Assembly: GCA_937871435.1 (NCBI GenBank)
Contig: CALMQM010000048.1
Location: 20,634-84,633, forward strand
Length of the DNA: 64,000 bases
Origin: an uncultured Bacteroidota bacterium
GTDB lineage: Bacteria > Bacteroidota > Bacteroidia > AKYH767-A > 2013-40CM-41-45
Direction of reading: 5' to 3'
A program made the position numbers and the translations under genes. The notes below the pieces were generated by a model, which saw only the letters and a list, made by a program, of their open reading frames with translations, ran no database searches and was not told where the DNA came from. Below are positions 45,518 to 55,053 of this stretch, piece by piece (the first letter of the stretch is position 1; each line of letters opens with the position of its first letter).

Positions 45518-46300
45518 ATGATGACTTACAATAATATCCTGATCAATATCCACGAACATGTACTTACAATTACTGTCAATCGTCCGGATAAATTGAATGC
45601 ATTAAATGCGCAAACGATTCAGGAGATCGGTGATGCAGTGAAACGTGCGGAAGACAACAAAGAAATATACGGGATAATCATCACCGGCACCGGAAGCAAA
45701 GCTTTTGTTGCGGGCGCTGATATTTCGGAATTCTCAAACTATTCTGTCGAAGAAGGAAAAGCACTGAGCGCTGCGGGACAAAAAGTTTTTAAGTCGATCG
45801 AATTGTGCAGCAAGCCAGTCATTGCTGCAATCAATGGCTTCGCCTTGGGAGGCGGATGCGAACTGGCCATGAGTTGCCACATTCGCGTAGCATCCGATAA
45901 TGCGAAATTCGGTCAACCGGAAGTGAAGCTCGGGCTTATTCCGGGATATGCCGCAACACAGAGACTTGTTCAGTTGATCGGAAAAGGTAAAGCTCTGGAA
46001 TTACTGATGACCGCTGATATGATTGGAGCAGAAGAAGCGAGACAACTCGGTCTCGTCAATTATGTAACTACTCCGGATCAATTGATGACAAAAGTATATG
46101 AGCTGTTATCGAAAATAAATGCGAATGGTCCCAATGCCGTCAGCAGCATTATTCGTTGTGTCGATGCATATTTTACGGATGGAGTAGACGGCTTCCGGTT
46201 TGAAGTGGATGAATTCGGAAGATGTTTCAAGACAGATGATTTCAACGAAGGTGTTTCCGCTTTTTTGGAGAAGAGAAAGGCGAACTTCGTTCGGAAGTAA
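45518..46300 (+). CDS. enoyl-CoA hydratase/isomerase family protein
   Basis: The 260-residue protein is a crotonase-fold enzyme. The oxyanion-hole segments KAFVAGADISEFSNY and GFALGGGCELAMSCH are present, and the second catalytic Glu lies in KFGQPEVKLGLIPGYAATQRL. The length is normal. It probably hydrates an unsaturated acyl-CoA (for example crotonyl-CoA), although isomerase activity is possible. It is encoded right after the B12-binding subunit. Either of two ATG codons (45518, 45521) may start it. Confidence 0.93.
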   Translation: MMTYNNILINIHEHVLTITVNRPDKLNALNAQTIQEIGDAVKRAEDNKEIYGIIITGTGSKAFVAGADISEFSNYSVEEGKALSAAGQKVFKSIELCSKPVIAAINGFALGGGCELAMSCHIRVASDNAKFGQPEVKLGLIPGYAATQRLVQLIGKGKALELLMTADMIGAEEARQLGLVNYVTTPDQLMTKVYELLSKINANGPNAVSSIIRCVDAYFTDGVDGFRFEVDEFGRCFKTDDFNEGVSAFLEKRKANFVRK

Positions 46301-46364
46301 TCATTTTTTCCCTGTTATTTGAATGACGCGATTGAAATAGATTTCGTTTTGAATAAAAATCTGA

Positions 46365-46634
46365 ATGAAAACATATCGACTTACTGTGCATGGTCTCGTT
46401 CAGGGAGTGTTTTTCAGAAAGTACACAAGAGAGAAAGCTCTGGAATTGGGTCTTTCCGGTACAGTCAGAAACCTGGAAAACAGCAGTGTTGAAATTGAAG
46501 TAACCGGCACAGAGTCCGTACTTCCTGACTTTATCCTCTGGTGTCATCAGGGACCTGCAAGAGCACGAGTCGACAAAGTGGATATTCACGAACTCCCCTT
46601 GAAAAATTTTTCGGATTTCCGTATAATCAGATAA
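46365..46634 (+). CDS. acyP: acylphosphatase
   Basis: The 89-residue protein is a small acylphosphatase, which hydrolyses acyl phosphates. The signature VHGLVQGVFFRKYTREKA carries the phosphate-binding loop and the catalytic Arg; the Asn is in GTVRNLENSSVEIEVTG. The length is normal. It is cytosolic and likely co-transcribed with nothing obvious; the acyl-CoA genes lie just upstream. Confidence 0.93.
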   Translation: MKTYRLTVHGLVQGVFFRKYTREKALELGLSGTVRNLENSSVEIEVTGTESVLPDFILWCHQGPARARVDKVDIHELPLKNFSDFRIIR

Positions 46635-46758
46635 TGCTTTAGGTTTCTTTGATGCTGATATGTATGTCATTGATTCAGGATTTAATTTACAGGAATCAGT
46701 GTAGAATTCGGATGCCGCATACATTTTCAAATTCATTAATTCTTCCAACTACTATCCT

Positions 46759-48249
46759 TTGCTAAAGAAACTCGCCGGACAAACAGCCATCTACGGTATC
46801 AGCAGTATTGTTGGACGTTTTCTGAATTTTTTACTGGTCCCATTGTATACACGTGTATTTCATGCAGGTGAATACGGAGAAGTGACACAAATTCTGGCTT
46901 ACGTTTCATTCCTGAATGTGTTGTTTACCTATGGCATGGAGACGGCATACTTTCGTTTTTTCCAGTCGGAAAGCGGGAATCCGAAAGTGTATTCTACCTC
47001 TCTTCTTTCTTTAATCGGGACTTCCTTGTTTTTAGGTTTACTCATCGTTCTGTTTTCAGGTCCTTTGTCGGATTGTATCACGGTTCCTGAAAGTCAAAAG
47101 CAAAATACAGCATTGTACATCTCCTGGTTTGCCGGAATTCTGGCTTTCGATGCGATTGCAGTTCTTCCTTTCGCACGTCTCCGAATGGAAAACAAAGCCA
47201 AACGATTTGCATTTGTGCGTTTGTTCAATATTCTTATCAATATTTCTCTCAATTTGTTTTTTCTGATCTGGTGTCCGAAAGCCATCGCTTCCGGTTCAAC
47301 CTGGCTGAACAGCATTTATGATCCTGCATTTGGAATCGGATATATATTTCTCTCACAGTTTATTTCAAGTTTGCTTACACTGGTCATCCTCGCTCCTGAA
47401 ATTGTGGGAATTAAATTCCAGTTCGATTCAACATTGTGGAGACAAATGGTCGTGTATGCTTTTCCACTGATGATTGCAGGGTATGCCGGAATGGTGAATG
47501 AAACATTTGACAGAATTCTATTGCCGTATCTTCTCGCAGATAAAAGTCAGGCAATAACACAGCTCGGAATTTATGGTGCCTGCTACAAATTGTCTATGCT
47601 GATGACACTTGTTGTACAAACGTTCCGGTACGCTGCGGATCCTTTCTTTTTCAGTCAGGCGGGAAAAGATGACTCGCAAAAAATCTACGCGCGTGTCATG
47701 TACTATTTTGTGCTGTTCTGCTGCTTCGTCTTCCTCGGAATACTTCTCTATCTCGATATCGTAAAATATTTCATCGGCAATGAATTCAGAAGCGGATTGG
47801 GAATCGTGCCGATTTTATTATTAGCCAACCTTTTCCTGGGAGTTTATCTGAACCTGTCTATTTGGTATAAAATTACTTCCAAAACCAGATGGGGAGCGTG
47901 GTTCTCTGTCTTTGGCGCTGTGGTTACACTGGCTTTTAACTTTTTACTCATTCCGGTGATGGGATTTTACGGGGCGGCCTGGGCAACATTTATCTGTTAT
48001 GCAAGCATGATGGTGCTCTCTTATATATATGGACAAAAACATTATCCTGTTCCCTACGATGTAAAATCCTTTGCGCTTGCAATCCTCTCCGCACTCGGAT
48101 TTTACTGGCTGAGTTTGTACATAGACCCGATTTTTGAAGGAAACCGTGTAGTTATCTTGTTGATTAACACGACTTTGTTGTTGTCCTGGATGGCCCTTAT
48201 CTGGGTCCTCGAAAGGGAGAAAATTGGTTACCTTCGCATCTGGAAATAA
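46759..48249 (+). CDS. oligosaccharide flippase (Wzx/MATE-like polysaccharide biosynthesis protein)
   Basis: The 496-residue membrane protein has about fourteen helices and the PF01943-type look of lipid-linked oligosaccharide flippases ([20 protein letters not shown] at the N terminus). It would flip undecaprenyl-linked sugars across the inner membrane. The start is a TTG at 46759: there is no in-frame ATG between it and the upstream stop at 46702-46704. It heads a block with dut, a sugar nucleotidyltransferase and envelope lipoproteins, an order I believe is common in Bacteroidota. Confidence 0.9.
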   Translation: MLKKLAGQTAIYGISSIVGRFLNFLLVPLYTRVFHAGEYGEVTQILAYVSFLNVLFTYGMETAYFRFFQSESGNPKVYSTSLLSLIGTSLFLGLLIVLFSGPLSDCITVPESQKQNTALYISWFAGILAFDAIAVLPFARLRMENKAKRFAFVRLFNILINISLNLFFLIWCPKAIASGSTWLNSIYDPAFGIGYIFLSQFISSLLTLVILAPEIVGIKFQFDSTLWRQMVVYAFPLMIAGYAGMVNETFDRILLPYLLADKSQAITQLGIYGACYKLSMLMTLVVQTFRYAADPFFFSQAGKDDSQKIYARVMYYFVLFCCFVFLGILLYLDIVKYFIGNEFRSGLGIVPILLLANLFLGVYLNLSIWYKITSKTRWGAWFSVFGAVVTLAFNFLLIPVMGFYGAAWATFICYASMMVLSYIYGQKHYPVPYDVKSFALAILSALGFYWLSLYIDPIFEGNRVVILLINTTLLLSWMALIWVLEREKIGYLRIWK

Positions 48250-48301
48250 ACGAAATTTCTGTCAGGTCTTTATTCCTGCAGGGTTCAATTTTCATTTATC
48301 C

Positions 48302-48736
48302 ATGAATATAAGAATCATCAATCATTCTGCTCATCCATTGCCAGCATATGAAACTGCTCATGCAGCCGGTATGGATCTTCGTGCAAACTTAAATAGTCCG
48401 GTTGTTTTGAAACCCCTTGAACGTACTCTCGTACCAACTGGCTTGTTCATTGAACTACCCGTTGGTTTTGAAGCCCAGGTACGGCCCCGCAGCGGACTCG
48501 CGGCAAAGAAGGGGATCACAGTACTGAATTCACCGGGAACTATTGACGCGGATTACAGAGGAGAAATAAAAGTTATTCTCGTAAATCTCAGCAATGAAGA
48601 ATTTGTGATAGAAAACGGAGAACGTGTTGCACAACTGGTAATAGCCAAACATGAACACATTCGTTGGGAGCAGGTTTCCGAGCTGGCAGAGACCGAACGT
48701 GGCAGCGGAGGATTTGGTTCTACGGGAGGAAAGTAA
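48302..48736 (+). CDS. dut: dUTP diphosphatase
   Basis: The 144-residue protein is the trimeric dUTPase, which hydrolyses dUTP to dUMP and keeps uracil out of DNA. All five motifs are present: [46 protein letters not shown] and [12 protein letters not shown] start at 48302 (MNIRIINH), because the 26 residues upstream do not resemble the family. The gap to the flippase gene is 52 bases. Confidence 0.96.
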   Translation: MNIRIINHSAHPLPAYETAHAAGMDLRANLNSPVVLKPLERTLVPTGLFIELPVGFEAQVRPRSGLAAKKGITVLNSPGTIDADYRGEIKVILVNLSNEEFVIENGERVAQLVIAKHEHIRWEQVSELAETERGSGGFGSTGGK

Positions 48737-48875
48737 GCGGACTGGTTTTTTCTTTTAGAAAAAAGTAGTTTGATCCAGTAACAAAAGATTTTATTGGAGC
48801 ATACATAGAGTAATTCATTAACCATTTTAATTCAACATCCGGTATCGAAATTCATTACCGGAACCAATTGAGCGT

Positions 48876-49877
48876 ATGAGAATTATCGTCCCGATGGCCG
48901 GCATGGGAAAAAGAATGAGGCCGCACACATTGACAGTTCCAAAACCATTGATTCCTGTTGCAGGTAAACCAATTGTTCAATGGCTGGTAGAAGACATCAC
49001 CAAAGTTTGTAAAGAAAAGGTAGAAGAAATCGCTTATGTGATAGGGGATTTCGGTAAAGATGTAGAACAACAGCTGATAGGAATTGCTGAAAGTCTTGGT
49101 GCAAAAGGAACAATACACTATCAGGAAGAACCTCTCGGTACCGCTCATGCAATATTATGCGCCCAGTCTGCGTTAAAGGGCAAAGTGATTGTAGCCTTTG
49201 CCGATACACTTTTCCGTGCGGATTTTACCATCGATGCAAACCAGGAAGGTGTTATCTGGGTGAACCGGATTGATGATCCAAGGATGTTTGGTGTAGTGAA
49301 AGTGAATGAAGCAGGAATTATCACCGACTTTGTGGAAAAACCTCAAACATTCGTCTCTGATCTGGCGATCATCGGGATCTATTATTTTAAAGACGGGGAA
49401 TACCTGCGTAAGGAAATGCAATACCTGATCGATAATAATATTAAGGAGAAAGGCGAGTTCCAGCTTACGAATGCACTGGAAAATATGAAACAGAAAGGGA
49501 CAAAATTTGTTCCGGGTAAAGTGGATGAATGGCTTGACTGCGGCAATAAAGACGCAACTGTTTATACAAACAAGCGTGTACTTGAAATTCATGGAAAAGA
49601 AAATATGGTTGCCAAAAGCCTGAAGTCCGAAAACTCTATCGTGATCCAGCCCTGTTTTATTGGTGAAAATGTTGAATTGAAAAATTCCATAGTCGGTCCG
49701 CATGTTTCTATCGGTGCCAATTCGAAGATTCAGTCTTCGGTGATTAAAAATTGCATCATTCAGACGAATACCAAAATCAACAATACTGTATTGGATAATT
49801 CCATGATTGGACATTTTGCTGAATACAATAACTCACCGGAACAATTAAGTTTGAGCGATTACTCTACACATAATTAA
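48876..49877 (+). CDS. sugar-phosphate nucleotidyltransferase with left-handed beta-helix tail
   Basis: The 333-residue protein has an NTP-transferase domain with the pyrophosphorylase loop (MRIIVPMAGMGKRMRPHTL, then KPLIPVAGKPIVQWL) and the catalytic segments DTLFRAD and DEWLDCGNKDATV. A hexapeptide-repeat beta-helix follows (about 260-320, IGENVELKNSIVGPHVSIGA). It activates a hexose 1-phosphate (glucose- or N-acetylglucosamine-like) to NDP-sugar. The substrate cannot be told from sequence. The neighbours suggest a role in cell-surface polysaccharide. Confidence 0.9.
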   Translation: MRIIVPMAGMGKRMRPHTLTVPKPLIPVAGKPIVQWLVEDITKVCKEKVEEIAYVIGDFGKDVEQQLIGIAESLGAKGTIHYQEEPLGTAHAILCAQSALKGKVIVAFADTLFRADFTIDANQEGVIWVNRIDDPRMFGVVKVNEAGIITDFVEKPQTFVSDLAIIGIYYFKDGEYLRKEMQYLIDNNIKEKGEFQLTNALENMKQKGTKFVPGKVDEWLDCGNKDATVYTNKRVLEIHGKENMVAKSLKSENSIVIQPCFIGENVELKNSIVGPHVSIGANSKIQSSVIKNCIIQTNTKINNTVLDNSMIGHFAEYNNSPEQLSLSDYSTHN

Positions 49878-49947
49878 ACACGGTATCAACCTCATCGAAA
49901 CCTGCTGCAGGAACAGAATCGGGCGAACACCGGATGATCTCAAATTC

Positions 49948-51684
49948 ATGAACAGATATTTTGCATTGATTGCAATTGCCGCGCTGTTGATTTCAGGATG
50001 TAAGAGTTCACAGACCAGCACTTCCGCTCCAAAAGCCGCTTCCAAAAGCTCGCTTACGGATGTACAGAAATCGGAAGTGACGTATTTGTTTTTTAACGCG
50101 AACAAAGAAAAGTTACTCGGGAATTACAACAATGCCGCGGACCTCTTTGCGGAAGTTATCCGGAAAGATGGAAACAACGCCGCGGCGATGTACGAACTTT
50201 CGAACATCTATGTGGAGCAAAAAAAATACAGCGATGCTTTGTTCTTCAGTAAGAGCGCTTACCTGATCGATCCGCTCAATCCGTGGTATACTCTTTCTTA
50301 TGCGGATATTTTACAAAAAAATAAAAAGTTTGATGAGTCTGCGGATGTGATCAGCAAACTGGTCACGGCCTATCCAGATCGAGTAGATTATTATTATGAA
50401 TGGGCTTCCGCATTGTTGTATGCGGAAAAACCGGCTGAAGCCATCAAGGTATATGATAAACTTGAAACTAAAACCGGCATCAACAAAGAATTGAGTATGC
50501 AGAAGGCGCGCTTGTATCAACGGATGAACAAGAACGACAAAGCTGTTGTTGAATTACAAAAACTGATCGACTCAAATCCTGCGGATGCCCAGTCTTATGG
50601 CATGCTGGCAGAATTGTATCAGTCGATGGGAGAGAAAGAAAAAGCGCTGGATACCTACAATAAGATTTTGCAAATTGATCCGGAAAATCCGTTCATTCAT
50701 TTGTCGCTTGCGGATTATTACCGCAACAATGGCGACAAAGACAAATCCGTTGAAGAATTAAAAAAAGCTTTTCAGAATAAGGATCTTGATATCAATACAA
50801 AGCTGAGCATTCTCGGTTCTTATTATGCGCTCGTTGAATTGCATCCTGAATTGAGACAACAAGCGATGGACATGTGCAAATTGCTGATTCAGGCACATCC
50901 GAGTGAGTCGCGTGCCCATTCTGTGTATGGAGATTTTCTGAATCAGGATAAGCAAGCGAATGAAGCGCTTGCCGAATACAAAATCGCGCGTGATCTGGGC
51001 TCCAAGGATTTTGTAGTCTATCAGCAAATTCTCTTCCTCGAAGCGCAGGTACAGGCATGGGATTCATTGCTCACAGAAAGTGAAGAAGCTCTTACTTTGT
51101 TCCCGGATCAACCTGTTGTGTATTACCTGAATGGCGTCGCGTATGCTCAAAAGAAAAAGTACAGTGAAGCGGTAGCTGCATATCAAACCGGTGTGAAACT
51201 GGTGGTTGATAATAAAAACCTCGAAGTACAGTTCTATGCAGGACTTGGAGATACGTATCAGGAGCTGAAAGATTTTCAAAAGTCGGAAGAGAATTACGAC
51301 AAAGCATTGGAGTTAGATCCAAAAAACGCGAATGTGCTGAACAACTATGCCTACTATTTGTCCATCCGCGGAGAGAAGCTGGAAAAAGCGGAGGCCATGA
51401 GTGCGGAAAGCAATGCTCTTGAGCCAACCCAGGCTTCCTATCAGGATACGTATGGTTGGATTATGTACAAGCAAGGCAAATACAAGGATGCAAAAATCTG
51501 GATTGAAAAAGCTTTGTCCAATACTCAGGGAAAGAGCGGAACATTACTCGAACATTACGGTGACATCCTCTTTAAAATGGGTGATACATTAAAAGCGCTG
51601 GAGTACTGGCAGCAAGCAAAAGATGCCGGTGACGGATCAGAGTTCCTCGACAAAAAACTTCAGGAGAAGAAACTTTTCGATTAA
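49948..51684 (+). CDS. TPR-repeat lipoprotein
   Basis: The 578-residue protein begins with a lipoprotein signal (lipobox LISGC, Cys18) and continues with about twelve TPR units over the rest of the chain, for example AAAMYELSNIYVEQKKYSDA and AQSYGMLAELYQSMGEKEKA. It would be anchored in a membrane facing the periplasm and hold a protein complex together; the partner is unknown. It belongs to the flippase-dut-nucleotidyltransferase block and precedes the DUF4292 lipoprotein by 37 bases. Confidence 0.9.
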   Translation: MNRYFALIAIAALLISGCKSSQTSTSAPKAASKSSLTDVQKSEVTYLFFNANKEKLLGNYNNAADLFAEVIRKDGNNAAAMYELSNIYVEQKKYSDALFFSKSAYLIDPLNPWYTLSYADILQKNKKFDESADVISKLVTAYPDRVDYYYEWASALLYAEKPAEAIKVYDKLETKTGINKELSMQKARLYQRMNKNDKAVVELQKLIDSNPADAQSYGMLAELYQSMGEKEKALDTYNKILQIDPENPFIHLSLADYYRNNGDKDKSVEELKKAFQNKDLDINTKLSILGSYYALVELHPELRQQAMDMCKLLIQAHPSESRAHSVYGDFLNQDKQANEALAEYKIARDLGSKDFVVYQQILFLEAQVQAWDSLLTESEEALTLFPDQPVVYYLNGVAYAQKKKYSEAVAAYQTGVKLVVDNKNLEVQFYAGLGDTYQELKDFQKSEENYDKALELDPKNANVLNNYAYYLSIRGEKLEKAEAMSAESNALEPTQASYQDTYGWIMYKQGKYKDAKIWIEKALSNTQGKSGTLLEHYGDILFKMGDTLKALEYWQQAKDAGDGSEFLDKKLQEKKLFD

Positions 51685-51721
51685 ATTGCCGGAGCAATCT
51701 GTCATTGTTGAATCAATTCAC

Positions 51722-52585
51722 ATGGATGTACTGCGACAACTAAACAGTAGGAAGTTTTTTTGCGGATTCAACAGATCGTATTTCCTGTTGATTTTTCTCT
51801 TACCCTTTTTGTTCAGTTGTAAAACCACCAGAAAAATTGTTGAATCAACTCCCGCTCCTGTGAAACTCAAAGGAGCGGATGTCATTTCTGTATTTGACAG
51901 CGTGATGTTTCGTCAGTTCAATTTTGAATGGCTTACAGCGAAGGCAACAGTTGATTACACGGATAAAACCGGTGAGACAAATTCTTTTGACGTCAATCTA
52001 CGGATCCGCAAAGACAGCGCGATTTGGATTTCTATTACACCTTTACTTGGTATTGAAGCAGCGCGTGTTTTGATCAACCGCGACAGTCTCATGATCCTCG
52101 ATCGTGTACACAAAACTTTCAGTGCGCGCGATTACAATTACCTGGAGGATATGCTGAAATCAGGGGTCAATTACGATATGATCCAGGCGGTGATTGTAGG
52201 GAATTATTTTCCGTATTTGAAAAATGAGAAACTGAAATCGATGTACGAAGATGAACCGTATATCATATTGAGTACACTGAATAAACGTCAGTCTAAAAGA
52301 GTGCAGGAAGAAAAAGATCCGACCAAACCAATCATTCAGGATTTCTGGATTGATGGAAATTACAGGATCGCGAAATCCAGGATCACGGATGATAAAAAGG
52401 ATCGTTGGATTGAAGCGAACTACAAAAATTTTATGGATGTCAACTCCGAACTTTTTCCGGGGAACATCGTTGTCACCATTTCTTCCGCTACTCCGATCAT
52501 CATCAAACTGGAATACAACAAAGTGACGGCCGAAGAAATGTTTACCATGCCATTTTCTGTTCCGGAGAAATACGAACGCAAATAA
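51722..52585 (+). CDS. DUF4292 lipoprotein
   Basis: The 287-residue protein has a lipobox (LFSC, Cys33) and a DUF4292 body with the family-like segments TAKATVDYTD, FDVNLRIRKDSAIWISITPL, DRVHKTFSARDYNYLEDML and VTISSATPIIIKLEYNKVT. DUF4292 resembles LolA/LolB-type lipid-handling proteins, so it may carry lipids or lipoproteins between membranes; that is inference. I start at 51722, because the longer frame overlaps the TPR gene in another frame. It is followed by the EnvC-like gene. Confidence 0.88.
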   Translation: MDVLRQLNSRKFFCGFNRSYFLLIFLLPFLFSCKTTRKIVESTPAPVKLKGADVISVFDSVMFRQFNFEWLTAKATVDYTDKTGETNSFDVNLRIRKDSAIWISITPLLGIEAARVLINRDSLMILDRVHKTFSARDYNYLEDMLKSGVNYDMIQAVIVGNYFPYLKNEKLKSMYEDEPYIILSTLNKRQSKRVQEEKDPTKPIIQDFWIDGNYRIAKSRITDDKKDRWIEANYKNFMDVNSELFPGNIVVTISSATPIIIKLEYNKVTAEEMFTMPFSVPEKYERK

Positions 52586-52805
52586 GCGCTTCACCATCCT
52601 CTGCAACCCTTAATTATGCTGATTTTGCAGGTTTTTTCAGGGTTCTGTCTTCACAGGAATTTGTAAGATTTTACATAACTTTTACTCACATTTTCCGTTC
52701 AATCTTCAACTCAAATCCGCATGCTGATTGTTCAGCCTGCTTCGTATGAATATCCGCAATCACAGCCTTTTGAATCACAGGAATTTGCAGAAAAACTTTT
52801 CTGTC

Positions 52806-54071
52806 ATGATGAGAACCATCATGCTGGTGGTCGCCTGTCTGTTATTTTCAAATGTGCATGCACAGAGTAAGAAAGAACTCGAAAAGAAAAAAGCTCAGCT
52901 TCGACAGGATATTGAATACACCAATGAATTGCTGAGTCAGACAAAAAAGAACAAATCCGCTTCTTTGTCGCAGTTAATCGCTCTTAATCAAAAAATTTCC
53001 TACCGTACAGAACTCATCAGTACGATCAATACAGAATTGAATGTAGTGGAAAATGAGTTGGGGCACGTTTCCACTCATATTGATTCACTCAATGCACGCC
53101 TCGATCTGGTAAAAAAACAGTATGCGGAAATGTTGTATTACGCATACCTGAACCAGGGAAATTATTCCCAGCTCGCCTTTATCTTTTCATCCGAATCTTT
53201 CAATCAGGCATACAAACGAATTAAATATCTCAGACATCTGAGTGATTACCGGATTCGTCAGCGGGATTTAATTGTAGAAATTCAGGATTCTCTGAGCGGC
53301 AAGAAGCGTCAGTTGCAAAATGTCAAAGACGATAAATCGAAACTTTTGTCGGTGCAGGTAAAAGAAAAGCGAAACCTCGGCAAGGAGAAAAAAGAACAGG
53401 TGAGTGTGCTGAACAATCTCACTGCAAAAGAAAAAAGGCTGAGAGCCGACCTGCGTGAGAAACAAAGGAAAGAGCAAATTCTGGCGAATAAAATAGAAGA
53501 CATTATTCGGAAAGAAATCGAATCCGCACGAACGGCGGCAAGAAAGAAAGCCAATTCGTCCGGAAGCGCCTCCGTTTCGAACAAACGGGTAGAAAATATC
53601 AGCAGTCCGAATGCGACAAGTGTGCTTGCAAGTACACCCGAAGCGATAAAGTTGAGCAGTGATTTCGAAAGCAACAAAGGACGACTTCCATGGCCGGTAG
53701 AGCAGGGGATAATCAGTAGTTCATTCGGTCGCCATGCGCATCCGGTGTGGAGAGATGTAGTCGTGAATAATAATGGTGTCGACATCAACTCCAAAAAAGG
53801 TTCGAAGGCGCGTGCGATTTTTGATGGCAGAGTATTGCGTGTAATTATGGTGGTAGATAAATATGCTGTGCTTGTGCAGCATGGTGAGTACTTCACACTT
53901 TATTCCAACCTGCAGGAAGTTTTTGTAAAAGCTGGCGATAAAGTAATTACGAAACAGCCTCTTGGTATTGTGCAGACCAACGAAGAAGAAGGAAAAACAG
54001 AAGTGCATCTGGAGATCTGGCGAGGTAGTAACAAGATGGATCCGGAAGGATGGCTGGCTTCAAAACGTTGA
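52806..54071 (+). CDS. EnvC-like murein hydrolase activator with degenerate LytM domain
   Basis: The 421-residue exported protein has a signal peptide (MMRTIMLVVACLLFSNVHAQ), a long coiled coil (about 20-265, KKELEKKKAQLRQDIEYTNE) and a C-terminal M23/LytM-fold domain (about 300-421). The zinc ligands of active M23 enzymes are mostly lost: the first His is Asn in NNNGVDI, the YxHL motif reads YSNL, and the final HxH reads VHLE. EnvC lacks a full set too and activates amidases instead of cutting peptidoglycan, so this protein is probably an activator in cell division. It is the last gene of the envelope block. Confidence 0.88.
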   Translation: MMRTIMLVVACLLFSNVHAQSKKELEKKKAQLRQDIEYTNELLSQTKKNKSASLSQLIALNQKISYRTELISTINTELNVVENELGHVSTHIDSLNARLDLVKKQYAEMLYYAYLNQGNYSQLAFIFSSESFNQAYKRIKYLRHLSDYRIRQRDLIVEIQDSLSGKKRQLQNVKDDKSKLLSVQVKEKRNLGKEKKEQVSVLNNLTAKEKRLRADLREKQRKEQILANKIEDIIRKEIESARTAARKKANSSGSASVSNKRVENISSPNATSVLASTPEAIKLSSDFESNKGRLPWPVEQGIISSSFGRHAHPVWRDVVVNNNGVDINSKKGSKARAIFDGRVLRVIMVVDKYAVLVQHGEYFTLYSNLQEVFVKAGDKVITKQPLGIVQTNEEEGKTEVHLEIWRGSNKMDPEGWLASKR

Positions 54072-54257
54072 GAGCAGACTATAATAGCGCGTCGCTAATC
54101 CTGGCGATTTGATTGTGAAAAGCCCTATATATCGTCAAAATGAGACTTGAGATGATCATTTCGTGATAAATGATAAAATAGCGAAATGAAAGTGGCATAG
54201 CCACAGAAAATATCTACCTTTACCCGGCGTTACAATACGCTTTAATTCAAAGATAAA

Positions 54258-54449
54258 ATGACACTTCAGGTATTGCTTGGATTTCTTGGTGGATTGGGTG
54301 GAGGAGAAATTTTTCTTCTGCTCGTAGTTATCCTTCTTTTTTTCGGTGCAAAGCGTTTGCCCGATCTGGCTCGTGGGCTTGGAAAAGGAATCAAGGAATT
54401 TAAAGATGCCAAGAATGGCATCGACACAAAAGAAGAGGAGAAGAAATAA
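54258..54449 (+). CDS. tatA: Sec-independent protein translocase TatA/E
   Basis: The 63-residue protein has an N-terminal membrane helix (GGEIFLLLVVILLFFGAKRLP) followed by the amphipathic helix LARGLGKGIKEFKDAKNG and a charged tail, the TatA layout. It forms the channel of the twin-arginine translocase, which exports folded proteins. The FAD oxidoreductase of the polyamine operon carries a twin-arginine-type leader and is a possible client. TatC is not in this window. Confidence 0.95.
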   Translation: MTLQVLLGFLGGLGGGEIFLLLVVILLFFGAKRLPDLARGLGKGIKEFKDAKNGIDTKEEEKK

Positions 54450-54476
54450 TTCTTCTCCCCTTTCACACTCACCCCG

Positions 54477-54743
54477 TTATTTTGTTGAGCGGATCCGCTC
54501 TATCATCGTCAGTGGAATACTTTCACGAAACGGTTCAAGCACTTTGTGATCATGATTTTCGAGTGCATTGATCAGCCGCTTTCCTTTTTGCACACTGATA
54601 AAAAATATTTCCTGCCGCAAATTTGAATCGCTGATCTTATCCACAAAGATCCATCCCACCTTTCTTTTGTTGTTGGTCAGGTACAATGTGGCAATCTTAT
54701 TCAGATGCGGAGTGATTTCATCAAATCCCATAACGTGCTTCAT
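54477..54743 (-). CDS. small protein of unknown function
   Basis: The 88-residue soluble protein starts at 54743, four bases after the stop of the upstream 54748-55053 gene, so the two look co-transcribed. Its composition is basic (KRKVGW, KGKRL) and there is no signal peptide or membrane segment. I do not recognise a family. The longer in-frame extension upstream overlaps the neighbouring gene in another frame and is probably spurious. Confidence 0.6.
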   Translation of the reverse strand: MKHVMGFDEITPHLNKIATLYLTNNKRKVGWIFVDKISDSNLRQEIFFISVQKGKRLINALENHDHKVLEPFRESIPLTMIERIRSTK

Positions 54744-54747
54744 TAGT

Positions 54748-55053
54748 TTATTTAAAATTCTGGTAGATTTCAGAGACAATTTTTTCCTCGATAATCTCTT
54801 CTGCTTGTGGATCTTTTTTCTTCGTTTCAATAATGGCTGTGACATCCACTCGCGTGATAGTTTCTTCAACAGGACTGAGTTCGAATACCACCTGCTTCGG
54901 ACTTCTGAACCAGTTGCCGTCCTGATAAGCGAGTAATACCGTCGTTGAACTGGTGACAGTTTGCACTCTGAAACCTTTTCGGATCAGTAGTTCAGTTAAT
55001 TTTTGAATCACTAAGGGCAAAGCGCAGCCCAGTAGCGCAGTTTCCATTGCCAT
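54748..55053 (-). CDS. small protein of unknown function
   Basis: The 101-residue protein has a helical N terminus (LPLVIQKLTELLIRKGFRV), a beta-rich middle (TVTSSTTVLLAYQDG) and a charged tail (KKKDPQAEEIIEEKIV). No family is recognised. It is paired with the 88-residue gene that follows four bases later, convergent with tatA. Both are probably real, because they are tightly packed and have sensible compositions. Confidence 0.6.
   Translation of the reverse strand: MAMETALLGCALPLVIQKLTELLIRKGFRVQTVTSSTTVLLAYQDGNWFRSPKQVVFELSPVEETITRVDVTAIIETKKKDPQAEEIIEEKIVSEIYQNFK

Noticed and set aside
48840..48875. Inverted repeat CCGGTA/TACCGG before the nucleotidyltransferase gene as an operator or terminator
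   Set aside because: Only 6-bp arms with an 11-base loop and no T run; too weak to list.
54477..54869. Longer version of the 88-residue gene
   Set aside because: Its extra 42 residues lie inside the neighbouring gene in another frame and are unusually Lys/Arg-rich; the start at 54743 gives a normal 4-base gap.
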